From Herbaspirillum rhizosphaerae (GTDB lineage: Bacteria > Pseudomonadota > Gammaproteobacteria > Burkholderiales > Burkholderiaceae_D), in the NCBI RefSeq assembly GCF_001189965.1, contig NZ_LFLU01000005.1:1-64000 (forward strand): a DNA stretch of 64,000 nucleotides. Reading direction: 5' to 3'. Each line of letters starts with the position of its first letter. Within the stretch, counting starts at the first letter, position 1. This document shows positions 54,403 to 64,000 of this stretch, piece by piece. The notes under the pieces were generated by a model. The model saw nothing but the letters and a program-made list of their open reading frames with translations, was not told where the DNA came from and did no database searches. The translations under genes were made by a program, and so were the position numbers.

Positions 54403-55320
54403 ATGTGGCCCATCAAATTACCCGTGCAGGCGGCAACGCCTAAAACCATTGCAATCGTCGGCAAATTTCATGCCGTCGGTATCGCCCAATCCTTGTCGGA
54501 CATCGCCGCTTTCCTGGAAGCGCATGGCCACACCATCGTGTTTGAAGCCGAGACCGCGCAGAACGTCGCGCTGGAAGGCTACGACGCCATGTCGCCGGAA
54601 CAGATCGGCCAGTTCGCCGACGCCGCCATCGTGGTCGGCGGCGACGGCACCATGCTCGGGATTGCCCGCCAGCTGGCGCCGTTCAATGTCCCGCTGATCG
54701 GCATCAACCAGGGCCGGCTGGGCTTCATGACGGATATTTCGCTAGACCGCATGATACCGGTATTGGCCGACATGCTGGACGGGAAGGTAGACGCCGAGAC
54801 GCGCTCGCTGCTGGAGGCGACGGTGTTCCGCGACGGCGAACAGATTTTCAATGCGCTGGCGTTCAATGACGTGGTGGTGGCGCGCGGCGCCTCTTCGGGC
54901 ATGGTCGAGCTGACCGTCGAAGTCGACGGTCGCTTCATGTACAACCAGCGCTCCGACGGTTTGATCGTGGCCACGCCGACCGGTTCGACCGCCTACGCCT
55001 TGTCGGCCGGCGGTCCGATCCTGCATCCAAGCCTGCACGGTATCGTGCTGGTGCCGATTGCGCCGCATGCCTTGTCGAATCGTCCGATCGTGATTCCCGA
55101 TTCCTGTGAAATCTCGATCCGCGTCGTCAACGGCCGCGACATCAGCGCCAATTTCGATATGCAGTCGCTGACCAGCCTGACCCATGGCGACCTGATCGTG
55201 ATCAAGCGCTCGGCGCACAAGATCACTTTCCTGCATCCTGAGGGCTGGAGCTATTACGACACCTTGCGGCAGAAACTTCACTGGAACGAATACCCCTCCG
55301 TAGAAGGCCGTTTACAATAA
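54403..55320 (+). CDS. nadK: NAD kinase
   Basis: A 305-residue NadK, which phosphorylates NAD to NADP. Motifs: [13 protein letters not shown] (GGDGT), [13 protein letters not shown] and [15 protein letters not shown]. No clear ribosome-binding site precedes the ATG; the palindromic repeat ends 22 bp upstream, so the promoter must lie in the element or in this short gap. First of a nadK-recN-hemH row on the plus strand. Confidence 0.95.
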   Translation: MWPIKLPVQAATPKTIAIVGKFHAVGIAQSLSDIAAFLEAHGHTIVFEAETAQNVALEGYDAMSPEQIGQFADAAIVVGGDGTMLGIARQLAPFNVPLIGINQGRLGFMTDISLDRMIPVLADMLDGKVDAETRSLLEATVFRDGEQIFNALAFNDVVVARGASSGMVELTVEVDGRFMYNQRSDGLIVATPTGSTAYALSAGGPILHPSLHGIVLVPIAPHALSNRPIVIPDSCEISIRVVNGRDISANFDMQSLTSLTHGDLIVIKRSAHKITFLHPEGWSYYDTLRQKLHWNEYPSVEGRLQ

Positions 55321-55398
55321 CGACCAATCTCTGCGCCCGCGGCTTGTGTCTGCGCGGATGCAGCAAGCAATATTTCCAAAACATCACTACAAAATCCC

Positions 55399-57045
55399 AT
55401 GCTGCGTACCCTGTCGATTCGTGATTTCGTTATCGTCGATGCCATTGAACTTGAGTTCGCACCCGGATTTTCCGTCTTCACCGGCGAAACCGGCGCGGGC
55501 AAGTCGATCCTGATCGATGCGCTGGCGCTGGCCCTTGGCGGACGCGGCGACGCCAGCGTGGTGCGCGAGGGCGCGGCCAAGGCCGATATCACGGCCGACT
55601 TCAGCGTGAGCGACGATGCCGCCGCCTGGCTGGAAGCGCATGAGTTCGCCGACGAAGACGGCGCGGTGCTGTTGCGCCGCGTGATCGACAACGCCGGACG
55701 CTCCAAGGCCTTCATTAACGGCATTGCCGCCACTGCGACGCAGTTGCGCGAACTGGGCGAACTGCTGGTTGATATTCACGGTCAGCATGCGCACCAGTCC
55801 TTGCTCAAGGCCGATGCGCAGCGCCAGTTGCTGGACAATCAGGCTTGTTTGCTGGATGAGGCAAAGGCCGTTGCCGCCGCCTACAAAACCTGGCGCGCGC
55901 TGGCGAAGCAACGCGAAGAATTTGAAATCAACGCCAAGAACGTCCTGCTTGAACGCGAACGTCTCGAGTGGCAGGTCAACGAATTGGAAAAACTGGCCGT
56001 CAAGCCCGGCGAGTGGACCGACATCAGCAACGAACACAGCCGCCTGTCGCACGCTGCGAGCCTGATCGAGGGCGCGCAGGAGGCGCTCAGCGCGATTTCC
56101 GAATCGGAGTCGCCGATCCTGTCGCAACTCTCGTCGCTGACGCAAAAACTGAGCAAGCTGACCGACGTCGACGCCGCTCTGAAACCTGTCATGGATGCGC
56201 TGGAACCCGCACAGATTCAATTGCAGGAAGCGGTCTACGCGCTCAACGATTACCTGGGCCGGGTTGAGCTTGATCCGGCGCGTTTGCAGCAGGTGGAAGG
56301 GCGTCTCGAAGCGATCCATTCGACCGCGCGCAAATTCCGCGTCACGCCCGATGAACTACCGCAGGAACACGTCAAGCTGGCCGAAGAGTTGAAGCAGCTG
56401 GCCGACGCCAGCGACCTCGACGCCTTGCGGGCGCAGGAAGAAAAACTCAAGGCGGCTTACACCGGCGCTGCGATGAAATTGTCCAAAGGCCGCACCAAAG
56501 CCGCCAAGGCGTTGAGCGAAGCGGTGACCGCGGCGATGCAGGATCTGAGCATGTCCGGCGGACGCTTTTCGATTGCACTGGAAGCCGGCGAGCCTGCGGC
56601 TTACGGTCTGGAGCAGGTCGAGTTCCTGGTTGCCGGCCATGCCGGCGTGGCGCCGCGGCCGCTGGCGAAGGTGGCTTCCGGCGGCGAACTGGCGCGTATC
56701 GCGCTGGCGATTTCCGTGATCGCATCGAGCTCGACGGCGACGCCGACCCTGATTTTCGACGAAGTCGACAGCGGCATCGGCGGCGGCGTGGCCGAAGTGG
56801 TCGGCCGCCTGCTCAAACGCCTCGGCCAGGATCGCCAGGTGCTGTGCGTGACGCATTTGCCGCAAGTCGCCAGCCAGGGCAATCAGCACTTCCAGGTCAG
56901 CAAGCGCAACGACGGCGGCAAGACCGTGTCGCAGATTGAGGCGCTGGACGCCAAGTCGCGCGTGGAAGAAATCGCCCGCATGCTGGGCGGCCTGGAAATT
57001 ACCGCGACCACGCGCAAGCACGCGCGCGAATTACTCGCGCTCTGA
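55399..57045 (+). CDS. recN: DNA repair protein RecN
   Basis: A 548-residue SMC-like ATPase of double-strand break repair. Walker A FTGETGAGKSIL near residue 30, long coiled-coil centre (about 160-370), signature SGGELARIALAI and Walker B TPTLIFDEVDSGIGG. In line with nadK and hemH. No LexA box was identified with confidence upstream. Confidence 0.95.
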   Translation: MLRTLSIRDFVIVDAIELEFAPGFSVFTGETGAGKSILIDALALALGGRGDASVVREGAAKADITADFSVSDDAAAWLEAHEFADEDGAVLLRRVIDNAGRSKAFINGIAATATQLRELGELLVDIHGQHAHQSLLKADAQRQLLDNQACLLDEAKAVAAAYKTWRALAKQREEFEINAKNVLLERERLEWQVNELEKLAVKPGEWTDISNEHSRLSHAASLIEGAQEALSAISESESPILSQLSSLTQKLSKLTDVDAALKPVMDALEPAQIQLQEAVYALNDYLGRVELDPARLQQVEGRLEAIHSTARKFRVTPDELPQEHVKLAEELKQLADASDLDALRAQEEKLKAAYTGAAMKLSKGRTKAAKALSEAVTAAMQDLSMSGGRFSIALEAGEPAAYGLEQVEFLVAGHAGVAPRPLAKVASGGELARIALAISVIASSSTATPTLIFDEVDSGIGGGVAEVVGRLLKRLGQDRQVLCVTHLPQVASQGNQHFQVSKRNDGGKTVSQIEALDAKSRVEEIARMLGGLEITATTRKHARELLAL

Positions 57046-57099
57046 GGCCGCTGCCTCCCAGCCATCGCCAGATCCAGATTCAGACCATCACGGACTTCC

Positions 57100-58206
57100 A
57101 TGTCATTTCGCCAAGAACCTCCTTATACCCACGGCACGCCGGCCGGCACGGCGATCGTGCTGGTCAATCTCGGCACCCCTGACGCGCCGACCGCGCGCGC
57201 GGTGCGCCGCTATCTGAAGCAATTCCTGTCGGATCCGCGGGTGGTGGAGATTCCGAAGGCAGTGTGGTGGTTCATCCTGAACGGCATCATCCTGCCGTTT
57301 CGCTCCGGCAAATCGGCGGAGAAATACGCCTCGATCTGGTCTGACGAAGGATCGCCGCTCAAGGTCAATACCGAGCGCCAGGCCGCGCTGCTGCGCGCGC
57401 GCATGCAGGAGCGCGGCCATCGGGTGCAGGTGACGTACGCCATGCGTTACGGGCAACCTGCCTTGCCTGACGTGCTGGACAGCCTCAAGGCGCAGGGCTG
57501 CGATCGCATCCTGATTCTGCCGGCCTATCCGCAATATTCCGGCACCACGACGGCGTCGATTTTCGATGCCGTGTTCAGCCATTTTTCCAGAGTGCGCAAC
57601 GTTCCCGAGCTGCGCTTGATCAAGCATTATCACGACCACGATGCCTATATCCAGGCGCTCAAGGCCTCGGTGCTGGCGCATTGGGACGCCAACGGCCAGC
57701 CGGACAAGCTGGTGATGAGTTTTCACGGCGTGCCCAAGCGCACCTTGCTGCTGGGCGATCCTTACCATTGCGAATGCTACAAGACGGCGCGCCTGCTGGC
57801 GGCGGCACTGGGTCTGGGCGAGTCTGAATATCTGGTGACCTTCCAGTCGCGTTTCGGCAAGGCCGAGTGGCTGCAGCCCTATACGGCGCCGACGCTGCAG
57901 GAACTGGCGCGCCAGGGCGTGCAAAGGGTGGATGTCATGTGCCCCGGTTTCACCAGCGACTGCCTGGAAACCCTGGAAGAGATTGCGATGGAAGCCAAGG
58001 GCGAGTTCCTGCATGCCGGCGGCAAGGAGTTTCACTTCATTCCTTGCCTGAACGGCGACGCCGCCTGGATACAGGGCATGATGGAAATCGCCGAGCTGCA
58101 CATGGTCGGCTGGCCCACCATGGCAGGCGCCGCGTTGCGCGAAGAAGAAAAGAAACAGGCGGAAATCTCCGCCGCACAAGCCCGCCGTCTGGGCGCGACG
58201 CAATAG
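57100..58206 (+). CDS. hemH: Ferrochelatase
   Basis: A 368-residue ferrochelatase, inserting Fe2+ into protoporphyrin IX, the final haem step. [14 protein letters not shown] at the start, [14 protein letters not shown], the metal-site SFHGVPKRT (His), and YHCECYKTA are clear. [15 protein letters not shown] near the C-terminus is also typical. Length normal; the C-terminal 20 residues are charged. Confidence 0.95.
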   Translation: MSFRQEPPYTHGTPAGTAIVLVNLGTPDAPTARAVRRYLKQFLSDPRVVEIPKAVWWFILNGIILPFRSGKSAEKYASIWSDEGSPLKVNTERQAALLRARMQERGHRVQVTYAMRYGQPALPDVLDSLKAQGCDRILILPAYPQYSGTTTASIFDAVFSHFSRVRNVPELRLIKHYHDHDAYIQALKASVLAHWDANGQPDKLVMSFHGVPKRTLLLGDPYHCECYKTARLLAAALGLGESEYLVTFQSRFGKAEWLQPYTAPTLQELARQGVQRVDVMCPGFTSDCLETLEEIAMEAKGEFLHAGGKEFHFIPCLNGDAAWIQGMMEIAELHMVGWPTMAGAALREEEKKQAEISAAQARRLGATQ

Positions 58207-58344
58207 ACTAAAGTGGATGTAAGCCACCGCCAGCCTGTTAAAATAGCGGGCTGCGCGGTTATTGCGCTATGGAAATGCGGAAATCTTGTGCGTTGGTTGC
58301 CAGGACGATGCGGGGCTTGAAATGCGGCTCTGCAGAAAGCAGAT

Positions 58345-58437
58345 TCAGTACAGCGCGACTAACTGCGAATAGCTGATCCAGGCGGCTGCCAGCAAGGTGT
58401 AGGCAATGATGGTGGCGGAGATAAGCGGCAATTTCAT
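58345..58437 (-). CDS. Candidate 30-residue membrane peptide
   Basis: A short frame of 30 codons with a strong ribosome-binding site (AAGGAG, 6 nt before the ATG at 58437). It encodes one hydrophobic stretch, starting MKLPLISATIIAYTLLAAAW and ending in LVALY, predicted as a single membrane span. It is antisense to the plus-strand genes and lies in the 534-bp space between hemH and grpE. No similar known protein comes to mind; small membrane peptides often tune transporters or stress responses. Evidence is the ribosome site and hydrophobicity only. Confidence 0.5.
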   Translation of the reverse strand: MKLPLISATIIAYTLLAAAWISYSQLVALY

Positions 58438-58633
58438 GACGTCTCCTTGAAGGTTGGTAGAAAAAATGGGATGACTGCATCATAAATGTTGCATCGCGAT
58501 TCGCTATTTCAAGTGTAGTAAATTCTGTAACAAGACGTTAGTGGCGGCTTAGAACGTTTAGTTGGATGCATATGACTTTTTGCTCCCAATTGAACAATTC
58601 GGGCCGTTTGCGCCGTAATGTCCGGCAATAACC

Positions 58634-58662
58634 CTTGAAAATTAAGGGGTAAAGCCTCATGT
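58634..58662 (+). promoter_or_regulatory. Sigma32-type promoter of grpE
   Basis: CTTGAAA (58634-58640), 14-nt spacer, then CCTCATGT (58655-58662) matches the heat-shock sigma32 consensus (CTTGAAA...CCCCATNT). It is about 80 bp before the grpE start. Confidence 0.85.
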
Positions 58663-58740
58663 GCATTGCCATGCGTGGGGCGGTCTGCCCGATCAGGCGC
58701 TAAAAATTCAATACGCTTTACCAGTTGGAGATTGTTAAAT

Positions 58741-59301
58741 ATGCAAGATACGGAAAAACAAGCGGAAAACGAACAGGTGCAGACGGCGCAAGCCCAGGAT
58801 GCGCAAGCCGGTCAGGCTGACACGGCAGCTGCTGCAACCGAGCCGACAGCGGAAGAGCAGCTCATCGCCGCCGAGGCGAAGATTGCCGAGATGCAGGATG
58901 CTTTCCTGCGCGCCAAGGCTGAAGCCGAAAATATCCGCCGCCGTGCGCAAGACGATATCAGCCGCGCCCACAAGTTTGCGATCGAAGGCTTTGCCGAATC
59001 GCTGCTGGCGGTCAAGGACAGCCTGGAAATGGCGCTGAAGATCGAAACGCCGTCCGTGGAATCGCTCAAGGAAGGCGTCGACATGACATTGAAACAACTG
59101 TCGTCGGCCTTCGAAAAGAACAAGCTGCTGGAAATTCATCCGCAAGCCGGCGAGAAGCTGGATCCGATGAAGCATCAGGCGATTTCCGCCGTGCCGGCAG
59201 AGCAGGAAGCCAATACCGTCGTGGCGGTGTTGCAAAAGGGTTATACGATTTCCGAGCGCTTGCTGCGTCCGGCGTTGGTGACTGTGGCGCAAGGCAAGTA
59301 A
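58741..59301 (+). CDS. grpE: Nucleotide exchange factor GrpE
   Basis: A 186-residue GrpE, exchanging ADP on DnaK. Acidic, Gln/Ala-rich N-terminus, then the long helix [23 protein letters not shown], and C-terminal [26 protein letters not shown]. The ATG at 58741 gives the normal length; an upstream frame is not needed. Controlled by the sigma32-type promoter at 58634. Upstream of dnaK with its own promoter. Confidence 0.95.
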   Translation: MQDTEKQAENEQVQTAQAQDAQAGQADTAAAATEPTAEEQLIAAEAKIAEMQDAFLRAKAEAENIRRRAQDDISRAHKFAIEGFAESLLAVKDSLEMALKIETPSVESLKEGVDMTLKQLSSAFEKNKLLEIHPQAGEKLDPMKHQAISAVPAEQEANTVVAVLQKGYTISERLLRPALVTVAQGK

Positions 59302-59417
59302 GCTGCAATTAAGTCGCAAATAAGCCGCAAATAAGCAACAAATCGGCAGACCCGGCAGCGACGAAACGAAAAAAGAAAACAAACGGCACAAAATTTGCTT
59401 TTAAGTGACATCCGGCG

Positions 59418-59445
59418 CTTGAAAGCGACAGTTTTCTCCACATAT
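59418..59445 (+). promoter_or_regulatory. Sigma32-type promoter of dnaK
   Basis: CTTGAAA (59418-59424), 13-nt spacer, CCACATAT (59438-59445), close to the heat-shock consensus, 60 bp before the dnaK start. So dnaK can be induced independently of grpE. Confidence 0.85.
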
Positions 59446-59505
59446 TAAAACTATCAAAACTATTGTTGTTCCCTATTCGGGAACTTAAGGATCGAAGGAA
59501 AAATC

Positions 59506-61449
59506 ATGGGCAAAATCATTGGTATTGACTTGGGTACAACCAACTCGTGCGTCTCCGTCATGGAAGGCGGCCAGCCGAAAGTCATCGAAAACTCCGAAGG
59601 CGCGCGTACCACGCCTTCCATCATCGCTTATCAGGAAGACGGCGAAGTGCTGGTTGGCGCACCTGCCAAACGCCAGGCCGTCACCAATCCGAAGAACACC
59701 ATCTACGCAGCCAAGCGTCTGATCGGCCGCAAGTTCGACGAAAAGGAAGTGCAAAAAGACATTTCCCTGATGCCTTACCAGATCGTCAAGGCCGACAACG
59801 GCGACGCCTGGATCGGCGTGCGCGACAACAAGCTGGCGCCGCCGCAAATCTCCGCAGAAGTGCTGCGCAAGATGAAGAAAACCGCTGAAGACTACCTGGG
59901 CGAAGAAGTGACCGAAGCGGTCATCACCGTTCCTGCGTACTTCAACGACGCGCAACGCCAGGCCACCAAAGACGCCGGCCGTATCGCCGGTCTGGAAGTC
60001 AAGCGCATCATCAACGAACCGACAGCCGCGGCGCTGGCGTTCGGCCTGGACAAGACCGAAAAGGGAGACCGCAAGATCGCCGTGTATGACCTGGGCGGCG
60101 GCACGTTTGACGTCTCCATCATTGAAATCGCCGACGTCGACGGCGAAAAGCAGTTCGAAGTGCTGTCCACCAACGGCGATACCTTCCTCGGCGGTGAAGA
60201 CTTCGACCAGCGCATCATCGATTACATCATCGAAGAGTTCAAGAAGATCAACGGTCTGGATCTGTCGAAAGACGCGATCGCTCTGCAACGCATCAAGGCT
60301 TCGGCCGAGCGCGCCAAGATCGAACTGTCGTCGTCGCAGCAAACCGAAATCAACGAGCCGTACATCGCCATGGCCAATGGCGCGCCGGTCCACCTGAACC
60401 TGAAGATCACCCGCGCCAAGCTGGAATCGCTGGTGGAAGAACTGATCGCCAAGACGATCGAGCCGTGCCGCATGGCGATCAAGGATGCAGGCGTCAAGGT
60501 CACCGACATCGACGACATCATCCTGGTCGGCGGCATGACCCGTATGCCGAAGGTGCAAGAGAAGGTGAAGGAGTTCTTCGGCAAGGATCCGCGCAAGGAC
60601 GTCAATCCGGACGAAGCAGTCGCCGTCGGCGCCGCGATCCAGGGTTCGGTCCTGTCGGGCGAACGCAAGGACTTGCTGCTGCTGGACGTCACGCCACTGT
60701 CGCTGGGTATCGAAACCATGGGCGGCGTGATGACCAAGATGATCAAGAAGAACACGACCATCCCGACCAAGTTCAGCCAGGTGTTCTCGACTGCCGACGA
60801 CAATCAGCCTGCCGTGACCATCAAGGTCTATCAGGGTGAACGCGAAATGGCGGCCGGCAACAAGGCCCTGGGCGAATTCAATCTGGAAGGCATCCCGCCG
60901 TCGCCGCGCGGTACACCGCAAATCGAAGTGACCTTCGACATCGACGCCAACGGCATTTTGCACGTCGGCGCCAAGGACAAGGCCACCGGCAAGGAAAACA
61001 AGGTCACCATCAAGGCCAATTCCGGCTTGAATGAAGAAGAGATCGAAAAGATGGTGCGCGACGCCGAGGCCAATGCCGACGAAGACAAGCGCCTGAAGGA
61101 ACTGGCCGAAACCCGCAATCAGGGCGACGCGCTGGTCCACTCCACACGCAAGGCGCTGACTGAATACGGCGACAAGCTGGACGCAGGCGAGAAGGAAACC
61201 ATCGAAGCTGCGGTCAAGGAACTGGAAGAAGTGTTGAAGGCGAACGACAAGGCCGCCATCGACGCCAAGACGGCAGCACTGTCCGTGGCAGCGCAAAAGC
61301 TGGGCGAAAAGATGTACGCCGACCAGCAGGCGCAACAGGCGGCGGCCGGCGGTGCAGCCGGCGCGGCAGGTGCGGGTGCAGCAGGTGCCGGCGAATCGCG
61401 TCCGAAGGACGACGACGTGGTCGACGCCGACTTCAAGGAAGTGAAGTAA
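59506..61449 (+). CDS. dnaK: Chaperone DnaK (Hsp70)
   Basis: A 647-residue Hsp70. ATPase motifs [27 protein letters not shown] and [13 protein letters not shown] are present; then the substrate domain and a Gly/Ala-rich C-terminal tail (GGAAGAAGAGAAGAG) before the final [13 protein letters not shown]. Ribosome site AGGAAAAA. Works with GrpE and DnaJ, which flank it. Confidence 0.98.
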   Translation: MGKIIGIDLGTTNSCVSVMEGGQPKVIENSEGARTTPSIIAYQEDGEVLVGAPAKRQAVTNPKNTIYAAKRLIGRKFDEKEVQKDISLMPYQIVKADNGDAWIGVRDNKLAPPQISAEVLRKMKKTAEDYLGEEVTEAVITVPAYFNDAQRQATKDAGRIAGLEVKRIINEPTAAALAFGLDKTEKGDRKIAVYDLGGGTFDVSIIEIADVDGEKQFEVLSTNGDTFLGGEDFDQRIIDYIIEEFKKINGLDLSKDAIALQRIKASAERAKIELSSSQQTEINEPYIAMANGAPVHLNLKITRAKLESLVEELIAKTIEPCRMAIKDAGVKVTDIDDIILVGGMTRMPKVQEKVKEFFGKDPRKDVNPDEAVAVGAAIQGSVLSGERKDLLLLDVTPLSLGIETMGGVMTKMIKKNTTIPTKFSQVFSTADDNQPAVTIKVYQGEREMAAGNKALGEFNLEGIPPSPRGTPQIEVTFDIDANGILHVGAKDKATGKENKVTIKANSGLNEEEIEKMVRDAEANADEDKRLKELAETRNQGDALVHSTRKALTEYGDKLDAGEKETIEAAVKELEEVLKANDKAAIDAKTAALSVAAQKLGEKMYADQQAQQAAAGGAAGAAGAGAAGAGESRPKDDDVVDADFKEVK

Positions 61450-61455
61450 TTTCGA

Positions 61456-61503
61456 TTGCCGGCGGGAGCGTCCTCGATTCCGAGTTCGCTTCTCCGCCGG
61501 CAA
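61456..61503. other. Intercistronic hairpin between dnaK and dnaJ
   Basis: TTGCCGGCGG (61456-61465) pairs with CCGCCGGCAA (61494-61503). There is no T run, so it is more likely an mRNA processing or attenuation element setting dnaJ below dnaK than a full terminator. Confidence 0.5.
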
Positions 61504-61658
61504 GCGAAGCAGTCATTCAGGAACACGTCGTCCGGCTTTGCCGGGCGGCACGCCGAGCAAGATGGTCGCGAGATCGTCTCTCGGCTTTTTCACATTGTTG
61601 GTTTCTCGCCGGTGCCCACTGCCCGCAGGAAAAATCCAATAACAAGGTGTTATAAAAC

Positions 61659-62792
61659 ATGGCAAAACGTGACTTTTACGAAATTCTAGGTCTGGCGAAA
61701 AACGCCACCGACGACGAAATCAAGAAGGCTTATCGCAAACTGGCGATGAAGTACCATCCTGACCGCAATCCCGACAGCAAGGGTGCAGAAGACAAGTTCA
61801 AGGAGGTCAAGGAAGCCTACGAGATGTTGTCGGATCCGCAAAAGCGCGATGCCTACGATCGTTACGGTCATGCCGGCGTCGACCCCAATATGGGCGGCGG
61901 CGGTGGCGGCGCGGGTGCAGGCGGCTTTGCCGATGCCTTCGGCGACATTTTCGGCGACATCTTCGGCGGTGGCGGCGGTGGCCGCGGCCGCAGCGCGGGA
62001 CCGCAGGTGTATCGCGGCGCCGACCTGCGCTACAACCTGGAAATTACGCTGGAACAAGCGGCCCACGGTTTCGACACCACCATCCGCGTGCCGTCCTGGG
62101 ACGAGTGCGACACCTGCCACGGTTCCGGCGCCAAGCCCGGCACCTCGCCGACCACGTGCGGCACCTGCGGCGGCCACGGTCAGGTACGCATGCAGCAAGG
62201 TTTCTTCAGCATCCAGCAGACTTGCCCGAAGTGCCACGGCAGCGGCAAGGTCATCCCTGAGCCATGCCCGACCTGCGCCGGCGCCGGCCGCCTGAAACGC
62301 AACAAGACGCTGGAAGTGAAGATCCCGGAAGGCATCGACGACGGCATGCGCATCCGTTCGTCCGGCAACGGCGAACCCGGCATGAACGGCGGTCCTCCAG
62401 GCGACCTGTATGTGGAAATCCACATCAAGCAACACGAAGTATTCCAGCGCGACGGCGACGACCTGCATTGCGAAATGCCGATTTCCTTCGCCAAGGCCGC
62501 ATTGGGCGGCGAGATCGAAGCGCCGACCCTGAGCGGCAAGGCATCCTTCACGATTCCCGAAGGCACGCAATCGGGCAAGACCTTCCGCTTGCGCGGCAAG
62601 GGCATCAAGGGCGTGCGTTCCGGTTATGCCGGCGACCTGTTCTGCCACGTCGTGGTGGAAACGCCGGTGAAACTGACAGAGCGCCAGAAAGACCTGCTGC
62701 GCGAATTTGAAAAACTGACCATCGAAGGCGGCGCCAAGCACAGCCCGCAGACCAAGACCTGGAAAGACAAGGTCAAGGAGTTCTTCGAGTAA
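61659..62792 (+). CDS. dnaJ: Chaperone DnaJ (Hsp40)
   Basis: A 377-residue type I J protein: J domain with HPD in [12 protein letters not shown], Gly-rich stretch ([20 protein letters not shown]), and four zinc repeats [32 protein letters not shown], then the C-terminal substrate domain. Stimulates DnaK ATPase. Followed by a terminator. Confidence 0.97.
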   Translation: MAKRDFYEILGLAKNATDDEIKKAYRKLAMKYHPDRNPDSKGAEDKFKEVKEAYEMLSDPQKRDAYDRYGHAGVDPNMGGGGGGAGAGGFADAFGDIFGDIFGGGGGGRGRSAGPQVYRGADLRYNLEITLEQAAHGFDTTIRVPSWDECDTCHGSGAKPGTSPTTCGTCGGHGQVRMQQGFFSIQQTCPKCHGSGKVIPEPCPTCAGAGRLKRNKTLEVKIPEGIDDGMRIRSSGNGEPGMNGGPPGDLYVEIHIKQHEVFQRDGDDLHCEMPISFAKAALGGEIEAPTLSGKASFTIPEGTQSGKTFRLRGKGIKGVRSGYAGDLFCHVVVETPVKLTERQKDLLREFEKLTIEGGAKHSPQTKTWKDKVKEFFE

Positions 62793-62803
62793 GCCCCGAT
62801 GAG

Positions 62804-62846
62804 ACCTGCAGCTTGGCGGCACCAGTCGAAAAGCTGCAGGTTTTTT
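62804..62846 (+). terminator. Intrinsic terminator after dnaJ
   Basis: ACCTGCAGCTT (62804-62814) pairs with AAGCTGCAGGT (62831-62841), followed by a T run to 62846. Confidence 0.9.
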
Positions 62847-63104
62847 CCATGTATTTTTCTATACAATGCAGTCGCAGCAGTCGGTGTTGTATCCTGATTG
62901 CCGGGCATTTCCCGAAAGACATCTTTTGCACGCGCTGGGCTGATTCATTCTGATGGATTCAGCCGGTCCGGCTGGCTGAAGCAGCGTCCGCCGCGATCGC
63001 GCTTGCACCGTCTTTCGTTCATTCACCACCATGCATGCCGTCACATCGCGTCGCTTCATTCATGCGCCGTACGACGGAAAGCGTGACACTCGATCTTGCC
63101 GACT
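62847..63104. other. Leader region before the carbonic anhydrase gene
   Basis: No gene is seen here. The region probably holds the promoter of the downstream gene; a TATACA sequence lies at about 62861 but no confident -35 box is paired with it. Confidence 0.5.
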
Positions 63105-63785
63105 ATGACCAAACCAAGCCAACAAGACCAGGTTCAGGAACTCCTGCTTCAGGGCAACCGCCGCTGGGCGTCCGAAATCACGGCGCGCGATCCCGACTTC
63201 TTTCTGAAGCTCGGTTCGCAGCGCTCGCCGGAATATTTCTGGATCGGCTGCTCCGACAATCGCGTTCCCGCCAACGATCTGCTGGGTTTGTTGCCGGGCG
63301 AGTTGTTCGTCCATCGCAACATCGCCAACGTGGTCGTGCATACCGACCTCAACTGCCTGTCGGTGCTGCAATTCGCCGTCGACGTGCTGAAGGTCAAGCA
63401 CATCATCATCTGCGGCCACTACGGCTGCGCCGGTGTGCAGGCGGCATTGACCAAGCGTCGCGTGGGGCTGGCCGACAACTGGCTGCAACACGTGCAGGAT
63501 GTGCACGAAAAGCACGTTGACTGTTTCCATGACCACATGTCCGAAGGCGACCAGCATGACCGCCTGTGCGAACTGAACGTGCTGGAGCAAGTCGCCAACA
63601 TCTGCCGCACCACCATCGTCACCGACGCCTGGGAACGCGGCCAGGAACTGAGCATCCATGCGCTGGTGTACGGCGTGCACGACGGCCTGCTGGAAGCCTT
63701 GTCGCCGACGATCTCCAATGCCGACGAATGCAGCCGTCATCTGACGCAAAGCCTGGAGCGCTATCACGACATCAGCGGAAATTAA
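63105..63785 (+). CDS. can: Beta-class carbonic anhydrase
   Basis: A 226-residue beta-carbonic anhydrase, hydrating CO2 to bicarbonate. Zinc ligands are visible: first Cys in WIGCSDNRVPAND (with the Asp-Arg pair), His and second Cys in HIIICGHYGCAGV. The ATG at 63105 is used; a TTG at 63096 would add three residues. Converges on panB across a two-way terminator. The long leader may carry regulation. Confidence 0.94.
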   Translation: MTKPSQQDQVQELLLQGNRRWASEITARDPDFFLKLGSQRSPEYFWIGCSDNRVPANDLLGLLPGELFVHRNIANVVVHTDLNCLSVLQFAVDVLKVKHIIICGHYGCAGVQAALTKRRVGLADNWLQHVQDVHEKHVDCFHDHMSEGDQHDRLCELNVLEQVANICRTTIVTDAWERGQELSIHALVYGVHDGLLEALSPTISNADECSRHLTQSLERYHDISGN

Positions 63786-63825
63786 TCGCCGGACTGATCG
63801 CAGGCAAGTAATTGCGCTGCAAATG

Positions 63826-63852
63826 AAAAAAGCCTGCAATGCAGGCTTTTTT
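63826..63852. terminator. Bidirectional terminator between can and panB
   Basis: AGCCTGCA-A-TGCAGGCT (63831-63847) with A tract before and T tract after; it can end both convergent transcripts. Confidence 0.92.
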
Positions 63853-63895
63853 CTTGTCCGCTTCCGGATCAAGCGGCAGGCATGGATGCGGCAAC

Positions 63896-64000
63896 TCAGA
63901 AGCAATGCTCCGCTGCCGGAAAGCTGCGATCGCGCACCGCCGCCACATACGCACGCACGGCGTCTTCCACGCTGGTTGCGCCTTCCATGAAGTTTTTCAC
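63896..64000 (-). CDS. panB: 3-Methyl-2-oxobutanoate hydroxymethyltransferase, C-terminal end (partial)
   Basis: The last 34 codons of a gene that enters from the right edge. The reading [20 protein letters not shown] followed by HCF matches the C-terminus of PanB (family end: AV-x-Y-x-x-x-V-...-FP-x-x-EH-x-F), the first enzyme of pantothenate synthesis. The bulk lies outside the window. Confidence 0.75.
   Translation of the reverse strand: MKNFMEGATSVEDAVRAYVAAVRDRSFPAAEHCF

Noticed and set aside
59485-61503. 672-codon minus-strand frame opposite dnaK
   Set aside because: Antisense shadow; dnaK antisense frames are a known artefact in GC-rich genomes.

Overview
This 64-kb window looks like chromosome of a GC-rich betaproteobacterium, most probably Oxalobacteraceae (Herbaspirillum/Collimonas-like). 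The evidence is the gene content and order of the housekeeping blocks: leuS-lptE-holA-proA-hemJ, bamE/fur, hrcA-nadK-recN-hemH-grpE-dnaK-dnaJ, and a panB end. This is inference from gene content and order; no database was consulted. No rRNA, tRNA, CRISPR array, insertion sequence or prophage was seen.

Layout. 1-669: non-coding, with palindromic repeats. 670-1932: DctA-like symporter. 1931-11905 (minus): the most unusual locus, a four-gene two-partner secretion operon with a good sigma70-type promoter at 11877-11905 and a terminator at 1931-1955. In transcription order it encodes an exported alpha/beta hydrolase, a 1023-residue TpsB transporter fused in frame to a complete general porin, a TpsA exoprotein, and an exported argininosuccinate-lyase-superfamily protein whose gene overlaps tpsA by 4 nt. 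11945-24566: regulator/target pairs (AraC with an AhpD-like protein, WYL with a glyoxalase-fold protein, LysR with an SBF transporter), a thioesterase, FapA-like protein, a CDF efflux pump and an ammonium channel. 24950-34464: PhoD, a Spy-like protein, a catabolic cluster (cupin, two SDRs, MFS, IclR), and a DoxX-DODA-LysR operon.

34609-42712 (minus): rRNA methyltransferase, then the six-gene leuS-lptE-holA-proA-hemJ-isomerase block. 42945-48660 (plus): a LacI regulator, a four-component ABC importer and a GpdQ-like phosphodiesterase, probably for uptake and cleavage of a phosphodiester. 48715-51650 (minus): barstar-like protein, exbD, exbB, dapB, bamE; fur is divergent. 52315-62792: hrcA, HAD hydrolase, nadK, recN, hemH, grpE, dnaK, dnaJ, with sigma32-type promoters before grpE and dnaK. 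The end holds a beta-carbonic anhydrase and the 3' end of panB.

The main novelties are the TpsB-porin fusion and its operon, the exported lyase homologue with an altered catalytic-His motif, a family of long palindromic repeats (14329-14433 and 54115-54380), a 30-residue candidate membrane peptide gene between hemH and grpE, and several near-perfect operator palindromes beside local regulators. Start codons were re-chosen where ribosome-binding sites or signal peptides pointed to a different start; several genes appear to start with TTG or GTG.
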